64,000 bases of DNA from Rhodopseudomonas sp. BAL398 (GCF_033001325.1 NZ_CP133111.1:2418001-2482000); one strand, 5' to 3'. Numbered from the stretch's first letter, positions 16,461 to 26,096 are shown. The notes: generated by a model not told the origin, from the sequence alone. Program-made: numbers and translations.

Positions 16461-17453
16461 TCACCCGAACCGTCGGCGGCGCCATTCGATCAGCTTGGCG
16501 CTGACCTCCTCGGGCTTTTCCTGCTGGGTCCAGTGGCCGCTGTCGCGCACCAGGTATTTCTCCAGATCGGGAACGAGCTTCTCCATGCCGTCGGCGGCGG
16601 ATGGCGGCAGCACCGCGTCGTTCTCCGCCATGATCATCAGCGCCGGCACCCGTACGATGTGATCGAGCCCGGCCGCGCGTTCCCAATTGCGGGTCATGTT
16701 GCGATACCAGTTGATGCCGCCGGTGAAGCCGGTGCGGGTGAAGGTGTCGACGAACACCTGCATTTCCGCGGGCGACAGGATCGGCGTGCGGGCGTCGCGG
16801 CTCGCATCATAGGCGGCGACCATCTGGGGAAACGCCAGATTGGTCTTCGAGCCCGCGCCGAGCCCGGCCGCCGGCGGCTCGGCCGTCGCGGCATCCTTGC
16901 GCGGCAGCGGCTTCTTCATGAAGGCCTCGAAGGTCTTCGCGACCCGGCTGCCGAAGATCCGGTCCGGCTCCTGCGAGGCGTTGAACTGCACGATGTACAT
17001 CTGGTCGCCGAAGCGTTTGCGGAAGATCGCGATCGGATCGGCCGGGGCGCGCGCGGTGTGCGGGGTGTTGATCCCGACCACGCCGGCGACGCGCGCGGGA
17101 TGCCGCAGCGGCATCTGCCACACCACGAAGCCGCCCCAGTCATGGCCGACGAAAATCGCCTTGTCGATCTTGAGATGATCGAGCAGCGCCACCAGGTCGC
17201 CGGTCAGATGGTCGAGGTCGTAGTCGTCGACCGCCTCGGGCCGGTCGGTGGCCCCATAGCCGCGCTGGTCCGGCGCGATCACCCGGATCCCGGCCTCGCC
17301 GAGCGCCTTGATCTGATGCCGCCAGGAGAAGGCGAGTTCGGGCCAGCCATGGCACAGCACCATCGGCGGCGCGTCACTTGTCGGGCCGGACTCGTAGTAG
17401 CCCATGCGGATGCCGTTGACCTCGGCGAATTGCAGCGGCGGCATGTCAATCAT
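16461..17453 (-). CDS. Epoxide hydrolase-like alpha/beta hydrolase
   Basis: A 330-residue enzyme of the soluble epoxide hydrolase / haloalkane dehalogenase group. It shows the oxyanion motif HGWPELAFSWRHQ, RGYGATDRP, and the elbow VGHDWGGFVVW in which the nucleophile is Asp, not Ser, as in epoxide hydrolases. The catalytic histidine is in RDSGHWTQQEKPEEV near the C-terminus. A cap domain with WYRNMTRNWE supplies a tyrosine. The ATG at 17453 has GGGAG 7 bases upstream. It probably hydrolyses an epoxide or related ester in detoxification or fatty-acid metabolism; substrate unknown. Confidence 0.88.
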   Translation of the reverse strand: MIDMPPLQFAEVNGIRMGYYESGPTSDAPPMVLCHGWPELAFSWRHQIKALGEAGIRVIAPDQRGYGATDRPEAVDDYDLDHLTGDLVALLDHLKIDKAIFVGHDWGGFVVWQMPLRHPARVAGVVGINTPHTARAPADPIAIFRKRFGDQMYIVQFNASQEPDRIFGSRVAKTFEAFMKKPLPRKDAATAEPPAAGLGAGSKTNLAFPQMVAAYDASRDARTPILSPAEMQVFVDTFTRTGFTGGINWYRNMTRNWERAAGLDHIVRVPALMIMAENDAVLPPSAADGMEKLVPDLEKYLVRDSGHWTQQEKPEEVSAKLIEWRRRRFG

Positions 17454-17504
17454 GTTGGCTCCCTTCGATCGGCGCCTTGGCGGCGCTCTGGATTTCAATA
17501 GTCA

Positions 17505-18299
17505 TCAGCCGGCGCGGGCCGGTGCATAGGCCATCGCAAACGGCCCCCGTCGATCGAACGGCCGGAACTGGCCTTCAGGCTGCGCCAGCCGATCGGCCAC
17601 CGACCACAGCACCGCGGCATTGACGCCGAGGCCGACATGGCTGGCGAGATAGACCTCGATATTCTCCGCGGTCGCCGACGGCCGCAGCAGGCAGGTGCGC
17701 CAATTGACGACGCCGTCGGTCCTGGAAAAGATCGACGTGGTTGGCACCGGCAGATCGCCGGCCAGCGCCCGCAGATCATCGCGCTTGGCGTCCTTGAGCC
17801 GCTCGCCGGAGAGGATCTCATAGATCTTGCTGGCATTGGTGGCGGCTGCGTCGCCGGCGAACGGGCTGCCCATGGTGATCACCGAACGCACCATCTCGGG
17901 GCTATGCAGCGCCAGGTCGCGGGCGTAGATGCCGCCGAGGCTCCAGCCGATCAGGCTGACCTTGCGGCCGCCGGCATGGTGGATCTCGGCCAGCCGCGCG
18001 CGCAATTGCGCCCGCATCCGGTAGACGCCGCCGGTGTTGCGCCCGAGTTTCCAGGCATGGGCCTCGTAGCCGAGATGGGTCAAGAAGCGCCGCAACAGCA
18101 GGGTCGACAGGTCACTGGCCAAAAAGCCCGGCAGCACCAGCACCGGATGGCCGTCGCCCTTCGGCGCCTGCATCAACAGCGGCGCCGCCAGCACGCTGGC
18201 ATTGAGTTCGAGCAGGCTGCGCGCTTCAGCCAGCAACAGGCCAAGACGGGGCGGCCGCAGCCGACCCGCACCGGAGCGGTGGTTGCGATCAGCCGACAT
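17505..18299 (-). CDS. Alpha/beta hydrolase (lipase/PGAP1-like esterase)
   Basis: A 264-residue alpha/beta-hydrolase. Visible are VLVLPGFLASDLSTLLLRRF (oxyanion region) and the nucleophile elbow IGWSLGGIYARDLA, with MGSPFAGDAAAT immediately after, a pattern of PGAP1/lipase-class hydrolases. The conserved Asp is probably in SRTDGVVNWRTC and the His in ASHVGLGVNAAV. The ATG at 18299 is preferred; a longer reading would run into the DUF6489 gene, whose stop lies 20 bases upstream. Both are likely co-transcribed. Substrate unknown. Confidence 0.85.
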   Translation of the reverse strand: MSADRNHRSGAGRLRPPRLGLLLAEARSLLELNASVLAAPLLMQAPKGDGHPVLVLPGFLASDLSTLLLRRFLTHLGYEAHAWKLGRNTGGVYRMRAQLRARLAEIHHAGGRKVSLIGWSLGGIYARDLALHSPEMVRSVITMGSPFAGDAAATNASKIYEILSGERLKDAKRDDLRALAGDLPVPTTSIFSRTDGVVNWRTCLLRPSATAENIEVYLASHVGLGVNAAVLWSVADRLAQPEGQFRPFDRRGPFAMAYAPARAG

Positions 18300-18319
18300 C
18301 GGAGCGCGCGACCGCCAAA

Positions 18320-18580
18320 CTACTTCTTGTCCTTGCTGGTACCGAGGCTGGATCCCAGTCCCGTCATGGTGACGAACATCTCCTGAAACCGCTCGGCGAG
18401 CTTGGGATCGAAGGTGAACCAACTTTGCATCAGCGCTTCCGGCGAGACCTTCTCGATATTGGCCATCATCTGCTGCTGCAGCTTGTCCATCACCGCGGTC
18501 TGCATCGGCTGCACATCCGGGAGCCCGAAGAACTGCCGCGCTTCCTGGGGGGTGCAATCGATCTCGACGTTGACTTTCAT
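18320..18580 (-). CDS. DUF6489 family small protein
   Basis: An 86-residue protein starting MKVNVEIDCTPQEARQFFGL, with a helical middle (MDKLQQQMMANIEKVSPEAL) and a lysine-rich end. This matches the DUF6489 family, short conserved alphaproteobacterial proteins of unknown function; several neighbours in this family lie near PHA or membrane-lipid genes. It was read from the ATG at 18580, with GGAGCG upstream. It lies ahead of the lipase-like gene. Confidence 0.75.
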   Translation of the reverse strand: MKVNVEIDCTPQEARQFFGLPDVQPMQTAVMDKLQQQMMANIEKVSPEALMQSWFTFDPKLAERFQEMFVTMTGLGSSLGTSKDKK

Positions 18581-18689
18581 ATCCGCTCCTGAATCACGTT
18601 TCACGGACGCCCAACGGCGCATTCCGAACACAACCGCCAGTATCGCCGCCCGCCGCCGCGATGCAAGCAATCTGACGCATCGCCGCCGC

Positions 18690-19943
18690 TCAGCCGAACC
18701 GCTCCACCGCATAGGGCCGCAGGTCGGTGAACGGCTGTTCGCCGGTGATCGCCTCGGCCAGCAGCCGGCCGGTGGCCGGCCCCAGCGTCAACCCGTGATG
18801 CTGGTGGCCGAAATCGAACCACAGCCCGGGATGGCGCGGCGCCTTGCCGAGCACCGGCAACATGTCCGGCAGGCAGGGCCGCGCGCCCATCCAGGGCTTG
18901 GCGTCGAGCGCCTCGCCCAGCGGAAAAAGCGCGCGCGCCAGCGGCAGCGCGCGTTCGATCTGCACCGGCGATGGTGCGGCGTCGCGCCGGGCGAATTCCG
19001 CGCCGGTGGTGAGACGGATGCCGCGATTCATTGGCGCCAGCAGAAATCCGCGATCGGCATCGAGCACCGGATGGTGGAGCACGGCATTGCCGCGCGGCGC
19101 CAGATGCAAATGATAGCCGCGCTTGATGCCGAGCGGGATGTTGTAGCCCAGCGGCCTGAACACCAGATCCGACCACGGTCCCAACGCCACCACGACGTCG
19201 CGCGCCACGATTGCGCCGCCCGGCACCGCGATGCGCCAGCCCGCGCCATCCTGTTGCAAGCCGCGCGCATCGCCGACCATGAACCTTCCGCCCTTGCGGG
19301 CAAATAACGCCGCATAGGCTTTGACCAGCGCGCCCGGATCGGGAACGAAGCCGGGCGTCGGCCAATACAGCGCGCCGACGAATTCGCCGGACAGATTCGG
19401 TTCGCGCGCGGCGATCGCCGTCTGGTCGAGAATCTCGGCCGCGATGCCGAAGCGTTTGGCGAAGCCGAGTTCGGAGATGTTCTGGTCCAGGCTGGACTCG
19501 TCGCGGAACAGTTTGATCCAGCCGGTCCGGCGCAGCAATTCCGGCACCGCGGCCTCGGCGATCAATGCCTCATGTTCGAGCAGGCTGCGCTGAATTAAAG
19601 GCAGCGCTGCCATCGCACTACGCATCGCGCCCGCGGGCGACGACGCCAGAAAGTACCGCACCAGCCACGGCAGAAACTCCGGCAGGCCGGACAATTGATA
19701 GTGCAATTCGGTCGAACGGTTCAACGCGTAATGAAAGATGTGCCTGATATCGCGGGGGAACATATAGGGCACCACCGAGGCGCATTCGATCAGCCCGGCA
19801 TTGCCGAAGCTGGTCTCCTCGCCGGCGCATTCATGACGATCGACCAGCACCACGTCGCGGCCGCGCTGCTGCAGATGCAGCGCGGCGCTGACGCCGACGA
19901 TGCCGGCGCCGAGCACAATCACATCGGTCCTGATCTGGTTCAT
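18690..19943 (-). CDS. FAD-dependent oxidoreductase, D-amino acid dehydrogenase (DadA-like)
   Basis: A 417-residue flavoprotein of the DAO family that would deaminate D-amino acids (or a related amine) to keto acids, passing electrons to the respiratory chain. The FAD-binding motif VIVLGAGIVGVSAALHLQQR is at residues 9-28; ETSFGNAGLIECASVVPY and the C-terminal KPWMGARPCLPDMLPVLG and GHQHHGLTLGPATGRLLAE blocks are typical of DadA proteins. It diverges from the peptide-importer operon across 156 bases, so both may serve use of peptides or D-amino acids from cell-wall turnover. The exact amine substrate is uncertain. Confidence 0.85.
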   Translation of the reverse strand: MNQIRTDVIVLGAGIVGVSAALHLQQRGRDVVLVDRHECAGEETSFGNAGLIECASVVPYMFPRDIRHIFHYALNRSTELHYQLSGLPEFLPWLVRYFLASSPAGAMRSAMAALPLIQRSLLEHEALIAEAAVPELLRRTGWIKLFRDESSLDQNISELGFAKRFGIAAEILDQTAIAAREPNLSGEFVGALYWPTPGFVPDPGALVKAYAALFARKGGRFMVGDARGLQQDGAGWRIAVPGGAIVARDVVVALGPWSDLVFRPLGYNIPLGIKRGYHLHLAPRGNAVLHHPVLDADRGFLLAPMNRGIRLTTGAEFARRDAAPSPVQIERALPLARALFPLGEALDAKPWMGARPCLPDMLPVLGKAPRHPGLWFDFGHQHHGLTLGPATGRLLAEAITGEQPFTDLRPYAVERFG

Positions 19944-20099
19944 CGCCCATAGCTAATGGCGCAGCCTTCAACAAGCAAACCGCCTTTAGCTCAATGGCCC
20001 AATGCAGCCTGCGCAAATTTCCTTGCGTGACCGTCAAACTGCGTCAACAATACCGACAGGTTACGAGCTCGACATTTGTCCAACGGAGAGTGAGACCCG

Positions 20100-21698
20100 A
20101 TGATGATCCGCGCGCCTTTCCTTGCTGCCGCCGCCGCCTGCCTCATCGGCCTCTGCACCATCCCGGCTTCGGCGCAGACCCTGCGCTATGCCAACCAGGG
20201 CAACCTGACCTCGCTCGATCCCTATACGCTGAAGGAAACCACCACGATCGCGCATCACGCCCACCTCTATGAGGGGCTGGTCACCCGCGACAAGGATCTG
20301 AAGACGGTGCCGGCGCTGGCGGAAAGCTGGGAGACGCTCGATCCCACGCATTGGCGCTTCCATCTGCGCAAGAACGTCAAGTTCCACAATGGTGATCCCT
20401 TCACCGCCGACGACGTGATCTTTTCCGCCGAGCGGGTCCGCAGCAAGGGTTCGAATTTCCTGTCCAATGTTCCGGCCGGCGCGAAATTCGTCAAGGTCGA
20501 CGACCACACCGTCGATGTGATGCTCGACAAGCCCAATCCCATTCTGATCTCGCAATGGGATAGCTGGTACATCATGGACAAGAAGTGGTGCGAGGAACAC
20601 GACGCCGTGGCGCCCACGCCGGCGGCGGCGACCTCGCCGAGCTACGCCTCGCTGCACGAGAACGGCACCGGACCATTCATCGTCGAAAGCCATCAGCCCG
20701 GCGTCAAGACGGTCTACAAGGCGTTTCCCGGCTGGTGGCGCAAGCCCGAGCACAATCTGAAAGAGATCATCTTCACCCCGATCAGTTCCGACTCGACGCG
20801 CGTCGCGGCGCTGCTGTCGGGTGAGGTCGACGTCGTCGAGCCGGTGCCGATCCAGGATATCCAGCGCGTCAACGCCAGCGGCTCGGCCACGGTGATGACC
20901 GGACCGGAATTGCGCACCATCTTCCTCGGCATGGATCAGAGCCGCGACGAATTGCTGTATTCCAACGTCAAGGGCAAGAACCCGTTCAAGGACATCCGCG
21001 TCCGCGAGGCCTTCTACAAGGCAATCGACGTCGACTTGATCAAGAACCGCGTGATGCGCGGGCTGTCGACGCCGTCGGCGCTGATGATCGCCCCGCAACT
21101 ATTCGCGCTGTCGAAGGACTTCACCCGCCCCAAGGCCGACCCGACTGCCGCCAAGAAGCTGCTCACCGAGGCCGGCTATCCGGACGGATTTGAACTGACG
21201 ATGGATTGCCCGAACGACCGCTACGTCAACGACGCGGCGATCTGCCAGGCGGTGGTCGGCATGCTGGCGCGGATCGGCGTCAAGGTCGATCTGTTGGCGC
21301 AGCCCAAGGCGCTGTATTTCGGCAAGGTGCTCAAGCCCGGCGGCTACAAGACCTCGTTCTATCTGCTGGGCTGGACCCCGTCGTCGCTGGACTCCCACAA
21401 CGTGCTGCACGACATCATGGGCTGCCGCGACGACGCCAATGATCCGACCCGCGGCGAGGCCAATCTGGGCGGCTACTGCAACAAGGAACTCGACGCGCTG
21501 ACCGACAAGATCCTGGTCGAGTCCGACACCGCCAAGCGCGATCAGATGATCAAGCAGGCCTTCGAGATCGGCATCAAGGACTACAGCTATATCCCGTTGC
21601 ACCAGCAGGCGCTGGCCTGGGGCGTGTCCAAGAAGGTGAAGCTGACCCAGCGTCCCGACAATCAGGTGCTGCTGTATTGGGCCACCAAGCAGGAATGA
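20100..21698 (+). CDS. Peptide/nickel-type ABC transporter substrate-binding protein (SBP family 5)
   Basis: A 532-residue periplasmic binding protein of the DppA/OppA class. A signal peptide ends near residue 25 (PASAQ) before TLRYANQGNLTSLDPYTLKE, the usual N-terminus of family 5. LAESWETLDPTHWRFHLRKN and VKFHNGDPFTADDVIFSAER are the diagnostic family 5 block. A GAGAGTGAGA stretch precedes the ATG. It is the first gene of a complete importer (to 25926), separated from the permeases by a family B repeat. Substrate (dipeptides, oligopeptides or other cationic solutes) unknown. Confidence 0.92.
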   Translation: MMIRAPFLAAAAACLIGLCTIPASAQTLRYANQGNLTSLDPYTLKETTTIAHHAHLYEGLVTRDKDLKTVPALAESWETLDPTHWRFHLRKNVKFHNGDPFTADDVIFSAERVRSKGSNFLSNVPAGAKFVKVDDHTVDVMLDKPNPILISQWDSWYIMDKKWCEEHDAVAPTPAAATSPSYASLHENGTGPFIVESHQPGVKTVYKAFPGWWRKPEHNLKEIIFTPISSDSTRVAALLSGEVDVVEPVPIQDIQRVNASGSATVMTGPELRTIFLGMDQSRDELLYSNVKGKNPFKDIRVREAFYKAIDVDLIKNRVMRGLSTPSALMIAPQLFALSKDFTRPKADPTAAKKLLTEAGYPDGFELTMDCPNDRYVNDAAICQAVVGMLARIGVKVDLLAQPKALYFGKVLKPGGYKTSFYLLGWTPSSLDSHNVLHDIMGCRDDANDPTRGEANLGGYCNKELDALTDKILVESDTAKRDQMIKQAFEIGIKDYSYIPLHQQALAWGVSKKVKLTQRPDNQVLLYWATKQE

Positions 21699-21753
21699 GG
21701 GAACGGTCAATGCGGGACATGCCGTGGTCGGCACAGTCCCCGAGAGTTTGAGC

Positions 21754-21867
21754 GTCATTCCGGGGCGCGAGCCCGTGGGTGAGCGAACGCGGAATCTCGC
21801 CGCAAGGCCAAGCGTGGAGCAAGATTCCGGGTTCGCGCGAGCTGGCGCTTGCGCGCCCCGGAATGAC
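21754..21867. repeat. Palindromic intergenic repeat, family B, copy 2
   Basis: Arms GTCATTCCGGGGCGCGAGCC and GCGCGCCCCGGAATGAC, with inner arms GCGGAATCTCGC and AAGATTCCGGGTTCGCGC. It forms a long potential hairpin between the binding-protein and first permease genes. Confidence 0.9.
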
Positions 21868-21926
21868 GGACCGATATGTCAGGCGCTACGATAGCCGGTG
21901 CCTTCGCCAACCACTGAAAGGATCTC

Positions 21927-22907
21927 ATGCTGGCTTTCATTCTGCGCCGGGCGCTGCAGGCCGTAGGCGTGATGATCGCGGTCGGCATCATCTCCTTTGC
22001 GATGTTCCGCTTCGCCGGCGATCCGGTCAACCAGATCGTCTCGCTGGATACCTCGGCGGCCGAGCGCGCCGAGATCCGCAAATCGCTCGGCCTCGACGAT
22101 CCGGTGGTGGTGCAGTTCGCGCGCTATTTCACCAATGCGGCACAGTTCAAATTCGGCGTCTCCTATCAATTCCGCCAGCCGGTGGCGCAATTGCTCAAAG
22201 AGCGGATGCCGGCGACGCTGGAATTGGCAACTGTCGCCACCGTGCTGGCGATGGCGTTCGGAATCATGATCGGGGTCTATACGGCACTGCGCCGCGATTC
22301 CTGGCTGGCAAGCGTGTTGCAGGCGATCTCGCTGATCGGGATTTCGCTGCCGACCTTCCTGATCGGGATCTTGCTGATCTATCTGTTCGCGGTGGTGCTG
22401 GGCTGGCTGCCCTCCTTCGGTCGCGGCGAGGTGGTGCGGATCGGCTGGTGGAGCACCGGGCTGCTCACCGTTTCCGGGCTGAAGGCGCTGATCATGCCGG
22501 CGATCACGCTGGGCCTGTTCCAGATGACGTTGATCATGCGGCTGGTGCGCGCCGAAATGCTCGAAGTGCTGCGCACCGACTATATCCGCTTCGCCCGCGC
22601 CCGCGGCCTCACCACCCGCGCCATCCATTTCGGCCACGCGCTGAAAAACACGCTTGTTCCAGTGATCACCGTCGCCGGCCTGCAATTTGGCTCGGTGATT
22701 GCATTCGCCATCATCACCGAGACGGTGTTTCAATGGCCGGGAATGGGATTGCTATTCGTGCAGGCGGTGCAGAATGTCGACATCCCGATCATGGCGGCCT
22801 ACCTTCTGGTGGTGTCGCTGATCTTCGTCACCATCAACCTGCTGGTGGATATTCTCTACACCCTGGTCGATCCGCGGCTGCGCAGCAGCATGGGACGAGC
22901 CGCATGA
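21927..22907 (+). CDS. Peptide-type ABC transporter permease, DppB-like
   Basis: A 326-residue inner-membrane permease (BPD_transp_1). The N-terminus MLAFILRRALQAVGVMIAVG is typical of DppB/OppB; the large extracytoplasmic loop contains SLGLDDPVVVQFARYF. The EAA loop is DYIRFARARGLTTRAIHFGHAL followed by the helix VITVAGLQFGSVIAFAIITE and FQWPGMGLLF. It is followed by the DppC-like gene after 13 bases. Confidence 0.93.
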   Translation: MLAFILRRALQAVGVMIAVGIISFAMFRFAGDPVNQIVSLDTSAAERAEIRKSLGLDDPVVVQFARYFTNAAQFKFGVSYQFRQPVAQLLKERMPATLELATVATVLAMAFGIMIGVYTALRRDSWLASVLQAISLIGISLPTFLIGILLIYLFAVVLGWLPSFGRGEVVRIGWWSTGLLTVSGLKALIMPAITLGLFQMTLIMRLVRAEMLEVLRTDYIRFARARGLTTRAIHFGHALKNTLVPVITVAGLQFGSVIAFAIITETVFQWPGMGLLFVQAVQNVDIPIMAAYLLVVSLIFVTINLLVDILYTLVDPRLRSSMGRAA

Positions 22908-22920
22908 GGGCGGGGCCGCG

Positions 22921-23892
22921 ATGACCGAAACCTTGGTGCCGGAATCCGCCGAACAGGCGCTGCTGGAGCCCACGCCGCGCGGCGGCCTGATCGCCCGGAT
23001 CGGCGACAGCGACGTGCTGCACGCCTTCCTGCGCTCGAAGCTGGCGATGGCTGCAGCCCTCGTCACCCTCATCTTCTTCCTCGCCGCGATCTTCGCGCCG
23101 CTGCTGGCAGTGCAGGATCCGTTCGATCCGGCGCAGCTCGAACTGCTGAATTCGCGGATCGCGCCGCTGTGGAGCGCCGCCGGCCAGAGCCCGTTCCTGC
23201 TCGGCACCGACGAACAGGGCCGCGACGTGCTGTCGGCGATCCTCTACGGGCTGCGGGTCTCGCTGCTGGTCGGCATTCTCGGCGTCGGCCTCGCCGCCTC
23301 GATCGGCATCGTGCTCGGGCTGATCGCCGGCTATGTCGGCGGCTGGATCGACAGCCTGATCATGCGTATCGCCGATGTGCAGCTGACCTTCCCGGCGATC
23401 CTGATTGCACTGTTGATCGACGGCGTGGTGAAGTCGGCGCTCGGCAACAAGCTCGACGAGCGCACCATGCTGGCGGTGCTGGTATTCGCGATCGGGCTGA
23501 GCTTCTGGGTGCAATATGCCCGCACCGTGCGCAGCTCGGTGATGGTCGAGAAGACCAAGGACTATGTCGCCGCAGCCCAACTGATCGGGCTGCCGGCCAC
23601 CAAGATCATGTGGCGCCACGTGCTGCCCAACGCGATGGGTCCGGTGCTGGTGATCGCCACCATCAACCTCGCGCTCGCCATCATCACCGAGGCGACGCTG
23701 TCCTTTCTCGGCTCCGGCATGCCCGACACCATGCCGTCGCTCGGCACCTTGATCCGGATCGGCAACAATTATCTGTTCTCCGGCGAATGGTGGGTGGTGG
23801 CGTTTCCGGGCTTCGCGCTGGCGGCGCTGATCCTGTCGATCAATCTGCTCGGCGACTGGCTGCGCGATGCGCTCAATCCGAGGCTGCTATGA
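22921..23892 (+). CDS. Peptide-type ABC transporter permease, DppC-like
   Basis: A 323-residue inner-membrane permease. A cytoplasmic N-terminal segment precedes the first helix; FLLGTDEQGRDVLSAILYGL is the DppC/OppC motif, and the EAA loop reads DYVAAAQLIGLPATKIMWRH. The C-terminus SINLLGDWLRDALNPRL is also typical. Partner of the DppB-like protein. Confidence 0.93.
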   Translation: MTETLVPESAEQALLEPTPRGGLIARIGDSDVLHAFLRSKLAMAAALVTLIFFLAAIFAPLLAVQDPFDPAQLELLNSRIAPLWSAAGQSPFLLGTDEQGRDVLSAILYGLRVSLLVGILGVGLAASIGIVLGLIAGYVGGWIDSLIMRIADVQLTFPAILIALLIDGVVKSALGNKLDERTMLAVLVFAIGLSFWVQYARTVRSSVMVEKTKDYVAAAQLIGLPATKIMWRHVLPNAMGPVLVIATINLALAIITEATLSFLGSGMPDTMPSLGTLIRIGNNYLFSGEWWVVAFPGFALAALILSINLLGDWLRDALNPRLL

Positions 23893-23917
23893 CGCGCTTT
23901 CTGCGAGGCCCGACGCC

Positions 23918-24904
23918 ATGACCGAACCCGTGCTCTCGGTGCGCAATCTGCGGGTCGAATTCCCCACCCGCCGCGGCGTGCTGCGCGCCATCGACGGCGT
24001 GTCGTTCGACATCGCCCGCGGCGAGGTGCTGGGCGTGGTCGGCGAATCCGGCGCCGGCAAATCCGTCACTGGCCTTGCGGTGATCGGGCTCATCGATTCG
24101 CCCGGCCGCATCAGCGGCGGCGAGATCTGGCTGTCGGGGCTGCGGATCGACAATCTGCCGCCGGAAGAATTGCGCAAGATCCGCGGCAAGCGCATCGGCA
24201 TGATCTTCCAGGACCCGCTGACCAGCCTCAACCCGCTGTACCGGATCGGCGATCAATTGGTCGAGACCATCCGCACCCATCTCGACCTGTCGCCGGCGGC
24301 GGCGCGCCAGCGCGCCATTGATCTGCTGGCCGAGGTCGGGATTCCCGGCCCGGAGAAACGCATCGACGCCTATCCGCACGAATTCTCCGGCGGAATGCGG
24401 CAGCGCGTGGTGATCGCGCTGGCGATCTGCGCCGAACCGGAGCTGATCATCGCCGACGAGCCGACCACCGCGCTCGACGTCTCGGTGCAGGCGCAGATCA
24501 TCACGCTGATCAAGCGGCTCGGCCGCGACCACGGCACCGCGGTGATGCTGGTGACCCACGATATGGGCGTGATCGCCGAAACCTCCGACCGCGTCGCGGT
24601 GATGTATTCCGGCCGCGTCGCCGAGATCGGCCCGGTGCGCGACGTGGTGCAGCAGCCGCTGCACCCTTACGCCAAGGGCCTGATGGGCGCGATCCCGACC
24701 TTGGCCGGCGAGGCGACTCGGCTGGTGCAGATTCCGGGCTCGATGCCGCGGCTGTCGGCGATCCCGCCGGGCTGCGCCTTCCATCCGCGCTGCGACTTCG
24801 CCTTCGAGCGCTGCCGCGTCGATCGTCCGGAGCCACTCCCGCAAGGCAGCCAGCAGGTCGCCTGCCATCTGTATGACGGCGCATCGAAGGAGCACGCCGC
24901 GTGA
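23918..24904 (+). CDS. Peptide-type ABC transporter ATP-binding protein, DppD-like
   Basis: A 328-residue ATPase. Walker A GESGAGKSV is near residue 46, the signature is FSGGMRQRV, and Walker B is LIIADEPTTALD. The C-terminal oligopeptide-transporter extension contains GCAFHPRCDFAFERCRVDRP, whose cysteines may bind an FeS cluster as in DppD/OppD relatives. The ATG at 23918, 25 bases after the DppC stop, gives the usual MTEPVLSVRNLRVEF; the stop overlaps the next gene (GTGA). Confidence 0.93.
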   Translation: MTEPVLSVRNLRVEFPTRRGVLRAIDGVSFDIARGEVLGVVGESGAGKSVTGLAVIGLIDSPGRISGGEIWLSGLRIDNLPPEELRKIRGKRIGMIFQDPLTSLNPLYRIGDQLVETIRTHLDLSPAAARQRAIDLLAEVGIPGPEKRIDAYPHEFSGGMRQRVVIALAICAEPELIIADEPTTALDVSVQAQIITLIKRLGRDHGTAVMLVTHDMGVIAETSDRVAVMYSGRVAEIGPVRDVVQQPLHPYAKGLMGAIPTLAGEATRLVQIPGSMPRLSAIPPGCAFHPRCDFAFERCRVDRPEPLPQGSQQVACHLYDGASKEHAA

Positions 24905-25926
24905 GCCCGGCCCTGATCGAGGTTACGGCTCTGCATCGCGTGTTCGACGTTTCCAAGCCATGGCTGAACCGCGTCATCGAAGGCGGCGACAAGGAGTTTC
25001 TCAAGGCCGTCAACGGCATCTCCTTCACCATCGCGCGCGGCGAGACCTTCGCGCTGGTCGGCGAATCCGGCTCCGGCAAGACCACGGTGGCGCGGATGGT
25101 GGTCGGGCTGCTGCCGCCCTCCTCCGGCGCCGTCACCATCGACGGCGTCTCGATGAGCGATCCGGCGCAGGCGCAGGCGCGCCGACAATTGCGCCGGCGG
25201 ATCCAGATGATCTTCCAGGATCCCTATGCCAGCCTCAATCCACGAATGCGGGTCGACGCCATCGTGGCCGAGCCGATCCGCGCCTTCGATCTGATCCAGG
25301 GCAATGCGGCGATCCGCGCCCGGGTCGGCGAATTGCTCAGTCTGGTCGGTTTGCACCCCGATGATGGCCGAAAATTTCCGCATCAATTCTCCGGCGGCCA
25401 ACGGCAACGCATCGCCATCGCCCGTGCGCTGGCCTCGGAGGCGGAGTTCATCGTCTGCGACGAGCCGACCTCGGCGCTCGACGTGTCGGTGCAGGCCCAG
25501 ATCCTCAATCTGATGCGCGACCTGCAGGACAAATTGGGCCTGACCTATCTGTTCATCAGCCACAATCTGGCGGTGGTGCGCCACATGGCGAGCCGGGTCG
25601 GCGTGATGTATCTCGGCCGCATCGTCGAAATCGCCGACGGCCGCGATCTGTTCGCCAATCCGCGGATGCCCTATACGCGAATGCTGCTCGGCGCGGTGCC
25701 GGATCTGGCGATGAGCGGCCGGGCGCGGATTCCGGTGCAGGGCGAAATCCCCAACCCGATCGATCCGCCGAGCGGCTGCGCCTTCCATCCGCGCTGCCCC
25801 GAAGCCTTCGACCGCTGCCGCGTCGAGCGCCCCGAACTGATCGGCGGCGTGGCCTGCCACGCGGTGAATGGCGCGGCGGCGGATGCAGGCGAGCCCATGA
25901 TGCAGGACACGCCGTCGCGGCAGTAG
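24901..25926 (+). CDS. Peptide-type ABC transporter ATP-binding protein, DppF-like
   Basis: A 341-residue ATPase, last gene of the importer. It starts with GTG overlapping the DppD stop by four bases (GTGA). Walker A GESGSGKTT, signature FSGGQRQRI and Walker B FIVCDEPTSALD are intact; the C-terminal tail holds GCAFHPRCPEAFDRCRVERP, the paired-cysteine motif also seen in DppD. An insertion near residues 20-40 (KPWLNRVIEGGDKEFLKAVN) is typical of DppF-type proteins. Confidence 0.92.
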   Translation: MSPALIEVTALHRVFDVSKPWLNRVIEGGDKEFLKAVNGISFTIARGETFALVGESGSGKTTVARMVVGLLPPSSGAVTIDGVSMSDPAQAQARRQLRRRIQMIFQDPYASLNPRMRVDAIVAEPIRAFDLIQGNAAIRARVGELLSLVGLHPDDGRKFPHQFSGGQRQRIAIARALASEAEFIVCDEPTSALDVSVQAQILNLMRDLQDKLGLTYLFISHNLAVVRHMASRVGVMYLGRIVEIADGRDLFANPRMPYTRMLLGAVPDLAMSGRARIPVQGEIPNPIDPPSGCAFHPRCPEAFDRCRVERPELIGGVACHAVNGAAADAGEPMMQDTPSRQ

Positions 25927-25950
25927 TCGCAATCGCCCTGCCTATCAGTT

Positions 25951-26096
25951 CTGCGTGCCCCGGACGCAGTCGCAACGCGCCGCGCAGCGGCGTGGTGCGC
26001 TGCAGAGCCGGGGCCCCGGTTCAAACGACGCCCGAAAGCGGGGTCCCGGTTCTGCGAAGCGGCATGAAGAATGCCGCATCGCGCCCGGGACACGGA
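25951..26096. repeat. Palindromic/low-complexity intergenic repeat, family C
   Basis: Contains GTGCCCCGGACGCAGTCGCA and the inverted CGCCCGGGACACG, with internal GAGCCGGGGCCCCGGTT and GGGGTCCCGGTTC. It resembles the 'cggacgcagtgcagcgc' class of intergenic repeats in Bradyrhizobiaceae, recalled rather than checked. It fills the 274-base gap between the peptide importer and the RND pump together with the terminator at 26140-26171. Confidence 0.6.
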
